From Paracoccus hibiscisoli (lineage in GTDB: Bacteria > Pseudomonadota > Alphaproteobacteria > Rhodobacterales > Rhodobacteraceae), in assembly GCF_005048265.1 (NCBI RefSeq), contig NZ_SUNH01000002.1:53121-117120 (forward strand): a DNA stretch of 64,000 nucleotides, read 5' to 3'. Shown in pieces: positions 26,372 to 35,991 of the stretch (the first letter of the stretch is position 1; each line of letters starts with the position of its first letter). Under the pieces are notes generated by a model that saw nothing but the letters and a program-made list of their open reading frames with translations, made no database searches and was not told the DNA's origin. The position numbers and the translations under genes were made by a program.

Positions 26372-28555
26372 TCAGTCCGCCGCCACGAAGATCACCACCG
26401 ACAGCGGCGGCAGGGTCACCGCCATCGAAGCCGGCTGCCCGTCCTGCGGTTCCCCGTCCGCCACGACCCCGCCCAGATTGCCCATGCCGCTGCCGCCATA
26501 GGCGGTGGCATCGGTATTCACCGCCTCGCGCCAGCGCCCCGCCTGCGGCACGCCGATGCGGAAATCGGGGCGCGGCACGGGGGTGAAGTTGCAGACCACC
26601 ACCACCGGCGGATCGCCCGCATCCCCGCGCCGCACCCAGGCATAGGTCGACTGCGCGGGGTCGGTCGCGATCCACTGGAACCCCTCGGGTTCGGCATCCT
26701 TGACGTGCAGGGCGGGCGTGTCGCGATAAAGCGCGTTCAGATCGCGCACCAGCGCCTGCACGCCCTGGTGCATCGGCTGGCTGGCCGCGTGCCAGTTCAG
26801 CTCTCCGTTGTGGTTCCATTCCTCGGGTTGGCCGAACTCGCAGCCCATGAACAGCAGCTTTTTCCCCGGATGTCCCCACATGAAGCCGTAATAGGCGCGC
26901 AGGTTCGCGAATTGCTGCCATTCGTCGCCGGGCATCTTGTGCAACAGGCTACCCTTGCCGTGGACGACCTCGTCATGGCTGATCGGCAGGATGAAGTTCT
27001 CGGTGAAGGCATACATCAGCCCAAAGCTCATCAGGTCGTGGTGATAGCGGCGGTGGACCGGATCGCGGCTCATATAGCGCAGGGTGTCGTTCATCCAGCC
27101 CATGTTCCACTTGAACCCAAAGCCCAGCCCCCCCGCATCGACCGGGGCCGACACCTTGGGAAACGACGTGCTTTCCTCGGCCATGGTCATGATGCCGGGC
27201 TGTTCGGCATAGGCCTCGATGTTCATATTTTGCAGAAAGGCGATCGCCTCGTAATTCTCGCGGCCACCATCCTTGTTGGGCACCCATTCGCCGTCCTTGC
27301 GCGAATAGTCGCGATACAGCATCGACGCTACCGCATCCACGCGCAGCCCGTCGATGTGATATTCGTCCAGCCAATAGACCGCATTCGCGGTCAGGAAATT
27401 CTGCACCTCGGTCCGGCCATAATTGTAGATCAGCGTGTTCCAGTCCTGATGGAATCCCTCGCGCGGGTCGGCATGCTCGTACAGCTCGGTCCCGTCGAAC
27501 CGGGCCAGACCATGCGCGTCGGTCGGGAAATGCCCCGGCACCCAATCCAGCAGCACCCCCAGCCCCGCCCGATGCGCCGCATCGACCAGATCGCGGAATT
27601 TATGCGGCGGGCCGAACCGGATCGTCGGCGCGTACAGGCCCACCGGCTGATAGCCCCAGGACCCGTCGAACGGAAATTCGCTGACCGGCATCAACTCCAG
27701 ATGGGTGAACCCCATGTCCTTGGCATAGGACACCAGATCGCGCGCCATCTCCTGATAGGACAGCGGGCGCCCGCCATCGTCATACTTGCGCCGCCAGCTG
27801 CCGGGATGGACCTCATAGATGCTGATCGGCGCGCGGCGATCCTGGGCTGCGGCGCGACCGGCCATCCAGTCCGCGTCCTTCCAGCCATAGCCCGCGATGT
27901 CGCGCACCACGCTGGCCTTTTCTGGCGGATGCTGGCTGCCGAACCCCACCGGATCGGCCTTTTGCATCACCCCACCCTGGGCATCCAGGATCTCGTATTT
28001 GTACAGCGTGCCTTCGGTCAGGTCGGGCAGAAAGATCTCCCAGAACCCCTGACCCACGCGGCGCATGGGGTGGCGGCGACCGTCCCATCCGTTGAACTGG
28101 CCCACGACCGACACGCGCTGCGCATTGGGCGCCCAGACCGCGAAATGGGTGCCCGAGACGCCCTGATGGGTCATCACATGCGCGCCCAGCACCCGCCACA
28201 ACCGCTTGTGCGTGCCTTCGGCCAGCAGGTGCAGGTCCATCTCTCCCAGGACGGGGCCGAACCGATAGGGGTCCTCAAAGGTCCACTCGACCCCGCCCCC
28301 CGATCGCGCCTTCAACCGATAGGGTCCCGCGGGGATCGGTCCTGCGAACAGATCCCCCGCCACGCGCGCCAGGGGCACCGTGCCCCCCGGCCCGACGGCG
28401 GCCAGCGATGCCAGGTCCGGGTGGAACACCGTCAGCCACTGACCCTCGCCATGCGGGCGCGGCCCCAGGATTGAAAACGGTTGCGAACAGCGCCCCCCGG
28501 CCAGGGCGGCCTGATCATCGGGGCTAAGCTGCGGAGGATTCGTGATTTTGTCCAT
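26372..28555 (-). CDS. glgB: 1,4-alpha-glucan branching enzyme
   Basis: A 727-residue GH13 branching enzyme that makes alpha-1,6 links. It has N-terminal E-set domains ([12 protein letters not shown] and [22 protein letters not shown]), a barrel with [12 protein letters not shown] (nucleophile Asp), [10 protein letters not shown] (acid Glu) and [14 protein letters not shown] (Asp), and the all-beta C-terminal domain. It is first in the leftward glycogen operon. An alternative ATG at 28567 adds four residues; neither start has a strong SD, so the exact start is uncertain. It is divergent from the alpha-glucosidase gene across a 122-bp spacer. Confidence 0.96.
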   Translation of the reverse strand: MDKITNPPQLSPDDQAALAGGRCSQPFSILGPRPHGEGQWLTVFHPDLASLAAVGPGGTVPLARVAGDLFAGPIPAGPYRLKARSGGGVEWTFEDPYRFGPVLGEMDLHLLAEGTHKRLWRVLGAHVMTHQGVSGTHFAVWAPNAQRVSVVGQFNGWDGRRHPMRRVGQGFWEIFLPDLTEGTLYKYEILDAQGGVMQKADPVGFGSQHPPEKASVVRDIAGYGWKDADWMAGRAAAQDRRAPISIYEVHPGSWRRKYDDGGRPLSYQEMARDLVSYAKDMGFTHLELMPVSEFPFDGSWGYQPVGLYAPTIRFGPPHKFRDLVDAAHRAGLGVLLDWVPGHFPTDAHGLARFDGTELYEHADPREGFHQDWNTLIYNYGRTEVQNFLTANAVYWLDEYHIDGLRVDAVASMLYRDYSRKDGEWVPNKDGGRENYEAIAFLQNMNIEAYAEQPGIMTMAEESTSFPKVSAPVDAGGLGFGFKWNMGWMNDTLRYMSRDPVHRRYHHDLMSFGLMYAFTENFILPISHDEVVHGKGSLLHKMPGDEWQQFANLRAYYGFMWGHPGKKLLFMGCEFGQPEEWNHNGELNWHAASQPMHQGVQALVRDLNALYRDTPALHVKDAEPEGFQWIATDPAQSTYAWVRRGDAGDPPVVVVCNFTPVPRPDFRIGVPQAGRWREAVNTDATAYGGSGMGNLGGVVADGEPQDGQPASMAVTLPPLSVVIFVAAD

Positions 28556-28597
28556 AAGCCCCACCATAGCTGCGCCGTTGAATCAGGCAATCGACTG

Positions 28598-28645
28598 GTT
28601 AACGCTAACACCTCCTTTTTGATCCGGCTATAGTCATGCATGACT
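28598..28645. promoter_or_regulatory. Two palindromes between glgB and the alpha-glucosidase gene
   Basis: 28598-28609 reads GTTAACGCTAAC, an imperfect palindrome with a central CG, the pattern of LacI/GalR-family operators. 28632-28645 reads AGTCATGCATGACT, a perfect 14-bp palindrome 32 bases before the alpha-glucosidase start. Both lie in the shared divergent spacer, which also contains an A/T-rich CTCCTTTTTGATC tract. Control by a LacI-type sugar regulator is inferred; no such regulator gene is in the window. Confidence 0.45.
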
Positions 28646-28677
28646 GAACAGGAATCCCGACCCGGAAAGGTGACGAC

Positions 28678-30282
<1,605 letters not shown>

Positions 30283-30289
30283 ACGAGCC

Positions 30290-30311
30290 GCCGGAGCCTC
30301 AGGGCTCCGGC
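30290..30311. terminator. Hairpin between convergent genes
   Basis: A perfect 9-bp stem GCCGGAGCC / GGCTCCGGC with loop TCAG, 8 bases after the alpha-glucosidase stop. It overlaps the last codons of the small membrane-protein gene on the other strand. There is no long U-run. It could serve both converging transcripts. Confidence 0.6.
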
Positions 30312-30487
30312 TTGCGCCAGACAAACAGGGCCAGCGCCAGATACACCGCGGCCGCACCGAACAGCATGGCCCAGACCGGGCTTGCGAACCATAGCTCGAC
30401 CCCCGCCCAGATCAGCGGCAGCATCACGCACAGGACGCGCACCCACAGAGGGCGAAAGAACGGCGCATCGGGATCGACAAGCTTCAT
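30299..30487 (-). CDS. Small two-helix membrane protein
   Basis: A 62-residue protein with two hydrophobic helices (about 15-34 and 38-56) and a basic, Pro-rich C terminus. The N terminus MKLVDPDAPFFRPLWVRV resembles small conserved membrane proteins I associate with Rhodobacterales; no function is known. Its 3' end overlaps the hairpin at 30290-30311. It lies 51 bases beyond the stop of the LysR gene on the same strand. Confidence 0.65.
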   Translation of the reverse strand: MKLVDPDAPFFRPLWVRVLCVMLPLIWAGVELWFASPVWAMLFGAAAVYLALALFVWRKPEP

Positions 30488-30538
30488 GACAGACCTTTCA
30501 AGGGCTTGGCCACGGCGTGGCTCAGGCGGAAGTTGGGC

Positions 30539-31507
30539 TCAGAGGGATGGCGGCTCGGGCGGACGGGGGGTCCGGGGGGCTGGCCCCCCGGCCGTCGCGG
30601 GACGCAACAGCCCGCGCTGCCAGGGCGGGTCCACCGCAAAGGCCGCCGCGATGTGATCGACAAAGGCGCGGGTCTTGCGCGGCAGCGGCCGGATCGGCGG
30701 CCAGACCACGCTGATCGGCAGCGGGTCCTGCGCCAGATCGGGCAGCAGCCGAACCAGCCGCCCGTCCCGCAGCGCGTCATGCACGATGAACAGCGGCAGC
30801 AGCGCCAGCCCCAGCCCGCCGATGGCCAGATCGCGCATCGCCTCGCCATTGTTGGCCGACACGCGGCTCTGGCGGGGCGGCGGGATCTCGGCGCCAAACG
30901 GCCAGATCTCGGCGAGGCGCGCGTTCAGATAGCCGATGACCTCATGCCCGGCCAGATCGGCGGGTGCCGCCACCGCGCCATGCTGCGCCAGGTAATCGGG
31001 GCTGGCGACCAGGGCGCGCGGGTCCTCGCACAGGCGGCGCGCCATCAGGCTGCTGTCCTTCAGATGCCCGATGCGCAGCCCCAGATCGAACCCCGCCCGG
31101 CCCAGATCCGTCTGCCGGTCGTCGTAATCCAGCACGATCTCCAGCCCCGGATGCGCGCGGGCGAACCCCGCGATCACCGGGCCCAGATGCCGGATGCCAA
31201 AGCTCATCGGCGCCGCGATGGCCAGCCGCCCGCGCAGGCCCGCCTCGGGGGCGGCGACGCTCTCGGTGGCCGCGACCAGTTCGGCCAGCGCCGGGCGCAA
31301 CCGCTCGGCCAGGGCCAGGGCGCTGTCGGTGGCCGTGATCCGCCCCGCATGGCGGGTGAACAGTGCGACCCCAAGGGCGGCCTCGAAATCGCTGATCCGC
31401 TTGCTGACCACCGATTTCGACAGATCCCCGCGCGCCGCCGCCCCCGAGATGCTGCCCGCATCCAGAACCGCCAGAAACGTCTCGATATCCGTGATCGTCC
31501 ACCCCAT
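30539..31507 (-). CDS. LysR-family regulator of the adjacent dioxygenase genes
   Basis: A 322-residue LTTR. The N-terminal winged helix-turn-helix is residues about 5-64 (FLAVLDAGSISGAAARGDLSKSVVSKRISDFE). The effector-binding domain runs about 90-295. The last about 18 residues (Pro/Arg/Gly-rich, ending PPEPPSL) are encoded by the GC-hairpin repeat at 30572-30591 and look like an appended tail. It is divergent from the ring-cleaving dioxygenase gene; the spacer holds CGTTCG-N7-CGAACG, which fits an LTTR T-N11-A box. Confidence 0.9.
   Translation of the reverse strand: MGWTITDIETFLAVLDAGSISGAAARGDLSKSVVSKRISDFEAALGVALFTRHAGRITATDSALALAERLRPALAELVAATESVAAPEAGLRGRLAIAAPMSFGIRHLGPVIAGFARAHPGLEIVLDYDDRQTDLGRAGFDLGLRIGHLKDSSLMARRLCEDPRALVASPDYLAQHGAVAAPADLAGHEVIGYLNARLAEIWPFGAEIPPPRQSRVSANNGEAMRDLAIGGLGLALLPLFIVHDALRDGRLVRLLPDLAQDPLPISVVWPPIRPLPRKTRAFVDHIAAAFAVDPPWQRGLLRPATAGGPAPRTPRPPEPPSL
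30572..30591. repeat. GC-rich inverted repeat forming the 3' end of the LysR gene
   Basis: CCGGGGGG-CTGG-CCCCCCGG, a perfect 8-bp stem. Such G-run/C-run hairpins are typical of intergenic elements in this bacterial group, and a related one is at 4213-4227, but this copy lies inside the coding frame just before the LysR stop. It could double as a transcript-ending hairpin for the gene. Confidence 0.5.
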
Positions 31508-31532
31508 GCCGCCAGCCTAGCAGCTATGCACT

Positions 31533-31551
31533 CGTTCGCAAGAACCGAACG
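31533..31551. promoter_or_regulatory. Inverted repeat CGTTCG-N7-CGAACG, site 1 (LysR/mhqO-like promoter)
   Basis: Perfect 6-bp arms separated by CAAGAAC, in the 129-bp spacer between the divergent LysR and dioxygenase genes, 26 bases from the LysR start. The inner T and A are 11 bases apart (T-N11-A), as expected for an LTTR binding site. Identical arms with identical spacing recur at 34966-34984 in front of the fusion gene and the pirin. Confidence 0.7.
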
Positions 31552-31636
31552 CCGCGTTGCCACCGCGACGGGTGCCGCGAACGCCCGCGCCACGCCATAT
31601 TGTCCTCAAGCCAATGGGAAACATCAGGAGCCTGCA

Positions 31637-32569
31637 ATGCAGCTGACCGGAATCCATCACCTGACCGCCATCACCGCAGATGCCGCGGCCAACAACCGTT
31701 TCTATACCCACACCCTAGGCCTGCGCCGCGTGAAGAAGACCGTGAACCAGGACGACACCTCGGCCTATCATCTGTTCTTCGCGGACGGGGCGGGCAGCCC
31801 CGGCACCGACATCACCTTCTTCGACTGGCCCGCGGCGCCCGAACGGCGCGGCACCAATGCGATCACCCGCACCGGGCTGCGCGTGTCCGAAGACAGCCTG
31901 GATTACTGGGCCGACCGCCTGCAGGGCCTGGACGCGCGCCTGACCACCATCGACGGCCGCCCCAGCCTGGAGGTCGAGGACCCCGAGGGCCAGCGCCTGC
32001 GCCTGATCGCCGCGCCGACCCCGGCGGGCCAGCCCTGGGACCGCAGCGACGTCCCCGCCGAGCACCAGATCCACGGCCTGGGGCCGATCACCATCTCGGT
32101 CCCCGACCTGGGCCCGACCGAGGCCGTGCTGACCCAAGTGATGAACATGCGCAAGGTCCGCGACTATGCCAGCCCCGACGGGCAGGGCCAGGTCCATGTG
32201 TTCGAGATGGGCGAGGGCGGCGCCGCGGCCGAACTGCATGTCGCGGTCCAGCCCGGCCTGCCCCAGGCCCGCCAGGGCGCGGGCGGCGTGCATCACGTGG
32301 CCTTCCGCGTGCCCGACACCGCCGCCCTGACCGCCTGGACCGAGCGCGTGTCCCGGTTCCGCGTGCCCAGCAGCGGCGAGGTCGAGCGGTTCTACTTCCG
32401 GTCGTTGTATTTCCGCGAGCCGGGGGGCAACCTGTTCGAACTGGCGACCGACGGGCCGGGCTTTGACGTGGACGAGCCCTTCGAGACGATGGGCGAGGGC
32501 CTGTCCCTGCCCCCCTTCCTGGAGGGCAAGCGCCAGCAGATCGAGGCCGGGCTGAAACCCCTGGCCTGA
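31637..32569 (+). CDS. Ring-cleaving dioxygenase, VOC superfamily (MhqO-like)
   Basis: A 310-residue protein with two pairs of beta-alpha-beta VOC modules. The type I extradiol dioxygenase metal ligands are visible as His in IHHLTAI (residues 6-7), His in GVHHVAFRV and Glu in NLFELATD. B. subtilis MhqO has the same length and cleaves hydroquinone/catechol rings during quinone detoxification. The long open frame upstream of ATG 31637 is antisense to LysR and is rejected; the SD is CAGGAG. The gene is likely co-transcribed with the FMN reductase 20 bases downstream. Confidence 0.87.
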   Translation: MQLTGIHHLTAITADAAANNRFYTHTLGLRRVKKTVNQDDTSAYHLFFADGAGSPGTDITFFDWPAAPERRGTNAITRTGLRVSEDSLDYWADRLQGLDARLTTIDGRPSLEVEDPEGQRLRLIAAPTPAGQPWDRSDVPAEHQIHGLGPITISVPDLGPTEAVLTQVMNMRKVRDYASPDGQGQVHVFEMGEGGAAAELHVAVQPGLPQARQGAGGVHHVAFRVPDTAALTAWTERVSRFRVPSSGEVERFYFRSLYFREPGGNLFELATDGPGFDVDEPFETMGEGLSLPPFLEGKRQQIEAGLKPLA

Positions 32570-32589
32570 CCCAACAGGCGGAGACGGCG

Positions 32590-33138
32590 ATGACGGTGAT
32601 TCTGGGACTTTCGGGCAGCCTGCGGCGGGCGTCGCTGAACACGGGCCTGTTGCGGGCGGCGGCCGAGGTCGCGCCCGACGGCGTGACCGTCGAGATCGGC
32701 GATATCCGCGACGTGCCGCTTTACGATGGCGATCTGGAGGCGGCGGAGGGCATTCCCCCCGCCGTCACCGCGCTGACCGACCGGCTAGCTGCGGCGGACG
32801 GGCTGCTGCTGGTCAGCCCGGAATACAACAACGGCGTGCCCGGCGTACTGAAGAACGCGATCGACTGGATGTCGCGCGGTTCGGGCATGGCGGCCTTCAA
32901 GGGCAAGCCCGTGGCCGTCATCGGCGCCTCGCCCGGCAATTTCGGCACTGCGCATGCGCAGTCGCACTGGCTGCCGGTGCTGCGCATGCTGTCCACCCGC
33001 CCCTGGTGGGAGGGGCGGCTGATGGTGTCGCGCGCGGGCGATCTGTTCGACGATCAGGGCACCCTGACCGACGACAAGACCCGCGACAGGCTGGCCGATT
33101 TCATCGCGGGCTTTGCCGGCAGCCTGACGCGTCCCTGA
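32590..33138 (+). CDS. NAD(P)H-dependent FMN reductase
   Basis: A 182-residue flavodoxin-like reductase. The FMN phosphate loop is LGLSGSLRRASLNTGLL at the N terminus, and the isoalloxazine-side motif is LLVSPEYNNGVPGVLKNAIDW (about 75-95). The family (ChrR/YieF, ArsH relatives) carries out two-electron reduction of quinones, which avoids semiquinone radicals. Placement directly after an MhqO-like dioxygenase supports a quinone-reducing role; flavin supply to another enzyme remains possible. Confidence 0.9.
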   Translation: MTVILGLSGSLRRASLNTGLLRAAAEVAPDGVTVEIGDIRDVPLYDGDLEAAEGIPPAVTALTDRLAAADGLLLVSPEYNNGVPGVLKNAIDWMSRGSGMAAFKGKPVAVIGASPGNFGTAHAQSHWLPVLRMLSTRPWWEGRLMVSRAGDLFDDQGTLTDDKTRDRLADFIAGFAGSLTRP

Positions 33139-33188
33139 CCGCCACGCCGAAACCTGACGGGCGTCGCCTCCTTCAGCCAAGGCGCACA

Positions 33189-33396
33189 GACCGCCAACAC
33201 GCGGTCATGGCAGGCGGCACCCGTTGGCAACAGCACGGTCGCGGGGCCGCCACCTGTGGCATTCCGGCAACGGAATGACGCGCTGCAGCATTTCCCGGAA
33301 CCTGGGGTGGAACAAGATACGTCCCGATGCGGTTTGCCCGCCGTCAAGCCCTTCACCAGTGTGCCCCGCCCCGGTTGCCCCCGGCGCGGGGCTTTT
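33189..33396 (+). ncRNA. Candidate structured RNA ending at an intrinsic terminator
   Basis: The 259-bp spacer after the FMN reductase has no convincing ORF but contains ordered hairpins on the + strand. They are GACCGC-CAACAC-GCGGTC (33189-33206), CATTCCG-GCAA-CGGAATG (33260-33277; perfect 7-bp stem capped by a GNRA tetraloop), and GCCCCGC/GCGGGGC followed by TTTT (33363-33396), a canonical terminator. It may be a small RNA, a processed 3' UTR of the reductase mRNA, or only the terminator of that operon. The 5' end is unknown and no known RNA family was recognised. Confidence 0.4.
33363..33396 (+). terminator. Intrinsic terminator after the FMN reductase operon
   Basis: The stem GCCCCGC/GCGGGGC, with a C/G-rich loop that can extend pairing, is followed directly by TTTT. 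It is oriented for the + strand and ends two bases before the stop codon of the convergent fusion gene. It lies 225 bases past the reductase stop, unusually far for a simple operon end. Confidence 0.75.
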
Positions 33397-33397
33397 C

Positions 33398-34894
33398 TCA
33401 ATCGCGCCCCCGGCCCAGCCACGCGGTCGCCGCCGCCAGATCGTCGGGCGACAATTCGTGACCGGCGGGCAGACGGCGCGCGTCCAGATCGGCCCCCGAT
33501 GCCGCCAGCCAGTCGTTCAGCGCCGGCGCATGCACCCCATAAGGATCGCGCGCGCCCTCCAGCGTCAGCACCCGCAGGCCGGTCAGATCGGCCTGGGGCA
33601 CCTGGTCCAGCGCCAGCATGGGCCGCATCAGGATCGCGCGGGCGATCAGCCCCGGATGCAGCGCCATGACCGCGCCCGCGAAATTCGCGCCGTTGGAATA
33701 GCCCAGCACCGTGATCCGCGCCGGGTCCAGGTCATAGGCCGCCACGGCCTCCTGCCAGAAACCGGCAAAGGCTGCGGCCTCGGCCGGGATATCGGCCTGG
33801 TCAAAGGTGGTCATGGACAGGCGGCGAAAGAACCGCGCCACGCCCTCTTCGGTAGACCGCCCGCGCAGGCCCAGCAGGGTCGCGCGCGGCGCGATCCGAT
33901 GGGCCAGCGGCATCAGGTCGGTTTCCGACCCGCCGGTGCCGTGCAGCAGGATCAGGGTCGAGCCGTCGGGGTCCTCGGGGGTGTGGATGCGGTGGGTGAA
34001 GGGCAGGTCGCGCATGGGTCTCCTTTCCTCGCCCGGTCGGGCGAATTGCGGCAGGCGCAGCCGCAGGTCGGTCATGTCGGTGAAATGCGGCGGGACCATC
34101 AGGGTCCGGCCAAGCTCGGCCTCGTCCACAGCCATGCCGGGACCGTCGGTCGCCAGTTCGATCAGCAGGCCCGCCGGGTCGCGGACATAAAGCGAGGTGA
34201 AATACAGCCGGTCATGCACGGTCACATCGGCCAGCCGCGCCTGATGGGCGCGGATCGCCGCGACGTCGGGCACGCGCAGGGCGACGTGGTCGATCACCCC
34301 TGTCCCCGGAATGCCCGGCACGAAACCGGACGCATCGCGGATATCCAGCACGTCACGGTCGGAGGCCAGGCGCGTCACGCCCCCCTCGACCCCCTGCGGC
34401 AGATAGCCGAAGGGCGCCAGAAAGGCCGCCGTCGCCCCAGCATCATCGGACCACAGCGTGACGCCGTGCAGGCGCGCGGGCGCGGCGGGCCAGCCCGCAT
34501 CGGGGATGTCCCCGCCGACCAGCTTGACGATGATCCCGTCCGGGTCGCGCAGGCGCAGGACCGGCGCGCCGAACTCGCGGAGCGGCCCCTCGATGCGCAA
34601 TCCGTGCTGCATGGCGCGGGTCAGCCAGTCGCCGATCCGTACGCGCGGGATGGCCAGTGCGATCTCGGCCACCTGTCCGTGGCCCACGCGTCCCGGTGCG
34701 CCGTCCTGCCAGACCAGAAAGCTGACCAGCGATCCGGGCGTGCCGGTGGCGTCGCCATAGAACAGGTGCAGCTGTTCGGCATCCTCAAAGCCGGCGGTCT
34801 GCTTGACCAGCGACAGCCCCAGAAAGCCCATCCAGAAATCGACATTGGCCTGCACGTCGCGCGTGATGGCCGTCACGTGATGAAGTCCCGTCAT
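33398..34894 (-). CDS. Fusion of MhqO-like dioxygenase and MhqD-like esterase
   Basis: A 498-residue single frame. Residues about 1-285 form a ring-cleaving VOC dioxygenase with ligands in LHHVTAI (4-5), VIDHVALRV and LLIELATD. Residues 294-498 form an alpha/beta-hydrolase of the phospholipase/carboxylesterase type: LILLHGTGGSETD, nucleophile Ser in GYSNGANF, Asp in GARDPYG and His in AGHELSPDD. B. subtilis encodes MhqO and MhqD separately in the quinone-responsive mhqNOD operon. At the joint, an SD-like AAGGAGA and an in-frame ATG (34015) remain inside the coding sequence, so a separate 205-residue esterase may also be made. Confidence 0.85.
   Translation of the reverse strand: MTGLHHVTAITRDVQANVDFWMGFLGLSLVKQTAGFEDAEQLHLFYGDATGTPGSLVSFLVWQDGAPGRVGHGQVAEIALAIPRVRIGDWLTRAMQHGLRIEGPLREFGAPVLRLRDPDGIIVKLVGGDIPDAGWPAAPARLHGVTLWSDDAGATAAFLAPFGYLPQGVEGGVTRLASDRDVLDIRDASGFVPGIPGTGVIDHVALRVPDVAAIRAHQARLADVTVHDRLYFTSLYVRDPAGLLIELATDGPGMAVDEAELGRTLMVPPHFTDMTDLRLRLPQFARPGEERRPMRDLPFTHRIHTPEDPDGSTLILLHGTGGSETDLMPLAHRIAPRATLLGLRGRSTEEGVARFFRRLSMTTFDQADIPAEAAAFAGFWQEAVAAYDLDPARITVLGYSNGANFAGAVMALHPGLIARAILMRPMLALDQVPQADLTGLRVLTLEGARDPYGVHAPALNDWLAASGADLDARRLPAGHELSPDDLAAATAWLGRGRD
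34013..34025 (-). promoter_or_regulatory. Internal ribosome-binding site and start codon in the fusion gene
   Basis: On the minus strand AAGGAGA (34025-34019) precedes ATG (34015-34013) with normal spacing. Translation from here gives a 205-residue stand-alone esterase, the length of B. subtilis MhqD. No stop codon separates it from the upstream dioxygenase frame, which reads straight through the SD. It is best explained as the relic of a two-gene arrangement whose stop was lost. Confidence 0.65.
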
Positions 34895-34965
34895 GGCGAC
34901 CTCCTTTCACCCCCCAAGATGCCCGCGGCCGGTGTTCGGCGCCACGGGGGGCGGGCACAACCCGG

Positions 34966-34984
34966 CGTTCGCGTGGGGCGAACG
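34966..34984. promoter_or_regulatory. Inverted repeat CGTTCG-N7-CGAACG, site 2 (fusion gene/pirin promoter)
   Basis: The same 6-bp arms and 7-base spacer as at 31533-31551, here with spacer CGTGGGG and one more complementary base pair on the outside (GCGTTCG/CGAACGC). It lies in the 153-bp divergent spacer, 71 bases from the fusion-gene start and 63 bases from the pirin start. This indicates shared control of both gene pairs, most simply by the LysR protein at 30539. Confidence 0.7.
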
Positions 34985-35047
34985 CCTGCGCGCTTGCCCG
35001 ATGGCCCGCAAACCCCCACCCTTGGGAACAGCACAGGAGAGAACGCC

Positions 35048-35980
35048 ATGAGCTGGAACCCCGCCCTGACCCCCGGATGCCCCGACGCCATCGGCGCCGA
35101 TGCCATCGAGACGCTGATCATCCCCCGCGCCCGCGACCTGGGCGGGTTCGAGGTGCGCCGCGCCCTGCCCGCCCCCAAACGCCAGATGGTCGGGCCGTTC
35201 ATCTTCTTTGACCAGATGGGCCCGGCCGAGTTTCTGACCGATCAGGGCATCGACGTGCGCCCGCACCCCCATATCGGCCTGGGCACGGTCACCTATCTGT
35301 ATCGCGGCAGCTTTCAGCATCAGGACAGCACCGGCGCCGATCAGATCATCACGCCCGGCGCGCTGAACTGGATGGTGGCGGGGCGCGGCGTCACCCATTC
35401 CGAACGCAGCCCCGAGGCCGTGCGCGCCGGTCCAAGCAGCCTGCTGGGCATCCAGACCTGGATCGCCCTGCCGGAAACGCATGAGGACATCGCCCCCAGC
35501 TTTGAGCATCACGCGGCCACCGCCCTGCCCGAGATTCGCGACCAGGGGATCGAGGCGCGGCTGATCCTGGGCCGCGCCTATGGCGAGGTCGCCCCGGCGA
35601 CGATGCATTCCGACACCTTCTATCTGGACGTGACGCTGGCCGCCCGCGCCCGCTTTCCCCTGCCCGTCGATCACGAGGATCGCGGCCTGTATATCACCGA
35701 AGGCAGCGTCAGCATCGCCGGGCAGGAGTTCCAGGCCGGCCAGATGATGGTGTTCCGCCCCGGCGACGCGATCACGGTGGCGGCGGGCGACCGGGGCGCG
35801 CGGCTGATGGCGCTTGGCGGGGCCACGCTGAACGGGCCGCGCCATATCTGGTGGAATTTCGTCGCCTCATCGCGCGAACGCATCGAGGTCGCGAAACAGG
35901 AATGGCGCGAGGCGCGTTGGGGTCAAGGACGGTTCGACCTGCCGCCGGGCGACCGCGACGAACACATCCCCTTGCCGTGA
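35048..35980 (+). CDS. Pirin family protein (quercetinase-like cupin)
   Basis: A 310-residue bicupin. The metal ligands of bacterial pirins are present: HPHIGLGTVTYLYRG (two His) and GVTHSERSP (His and Glu). Bacterial pirins such as YhhW can open aromatic rings of flavonols with quercetin 2,3-dioxygenase activity, although this relative may have another role. The upstream open frame is antisense to the fusion gene; ATG 35048 follows an AGGAGAG SD. Divergence from the MhqO-MhqD fusion and the shared operator place it in an aromatic/quinone response. Confidence 0.9.
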   Translation: MSWNPALTPGCPDAIGADAIETLIIPRARDLGGFEVRRALPAPKRQMVGPFIFFDQMGPAEFLTDQGIDVRPHPHIGLGTVTYLYRGSFQHQDSTGADQIITPGALNWMVAGRGVTHSERSPEAVRAGPSSLLGIQTWIALPETHEDIAPSFEHHAATALPEIRDQGIEARLILGRAYGEVAPATMHSDTFYLDVTLAARARFPLPVDHEDRGLYITEGSVSIAGQEFQAGQMMVFRPGDAITVAAGDRGARLMALGGATLNGPRHIWWNFVASSRERIEVAKQEWREARWGQGRFDLPPGDRDEHIPLP

Positions 35981-35991
35981 CGGAGAGACAC

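Noticed and set aside
30506..31636. N-terminal extension of the MhqO-like gene back to 30506
   Set aside because: It runs antisense through the LysR gene. The conserved dioxygenase N terminus and SD begin at ATG 31637.
33224..35980. A + strand open frame of 918 codons covering the MhqO-MhqD fusion region and the pirin gene
   Set aside because: Only the part from ATG 35048 is a real gene (pirin). The rest is antisense to the fusion gene and shows no protein-family features.
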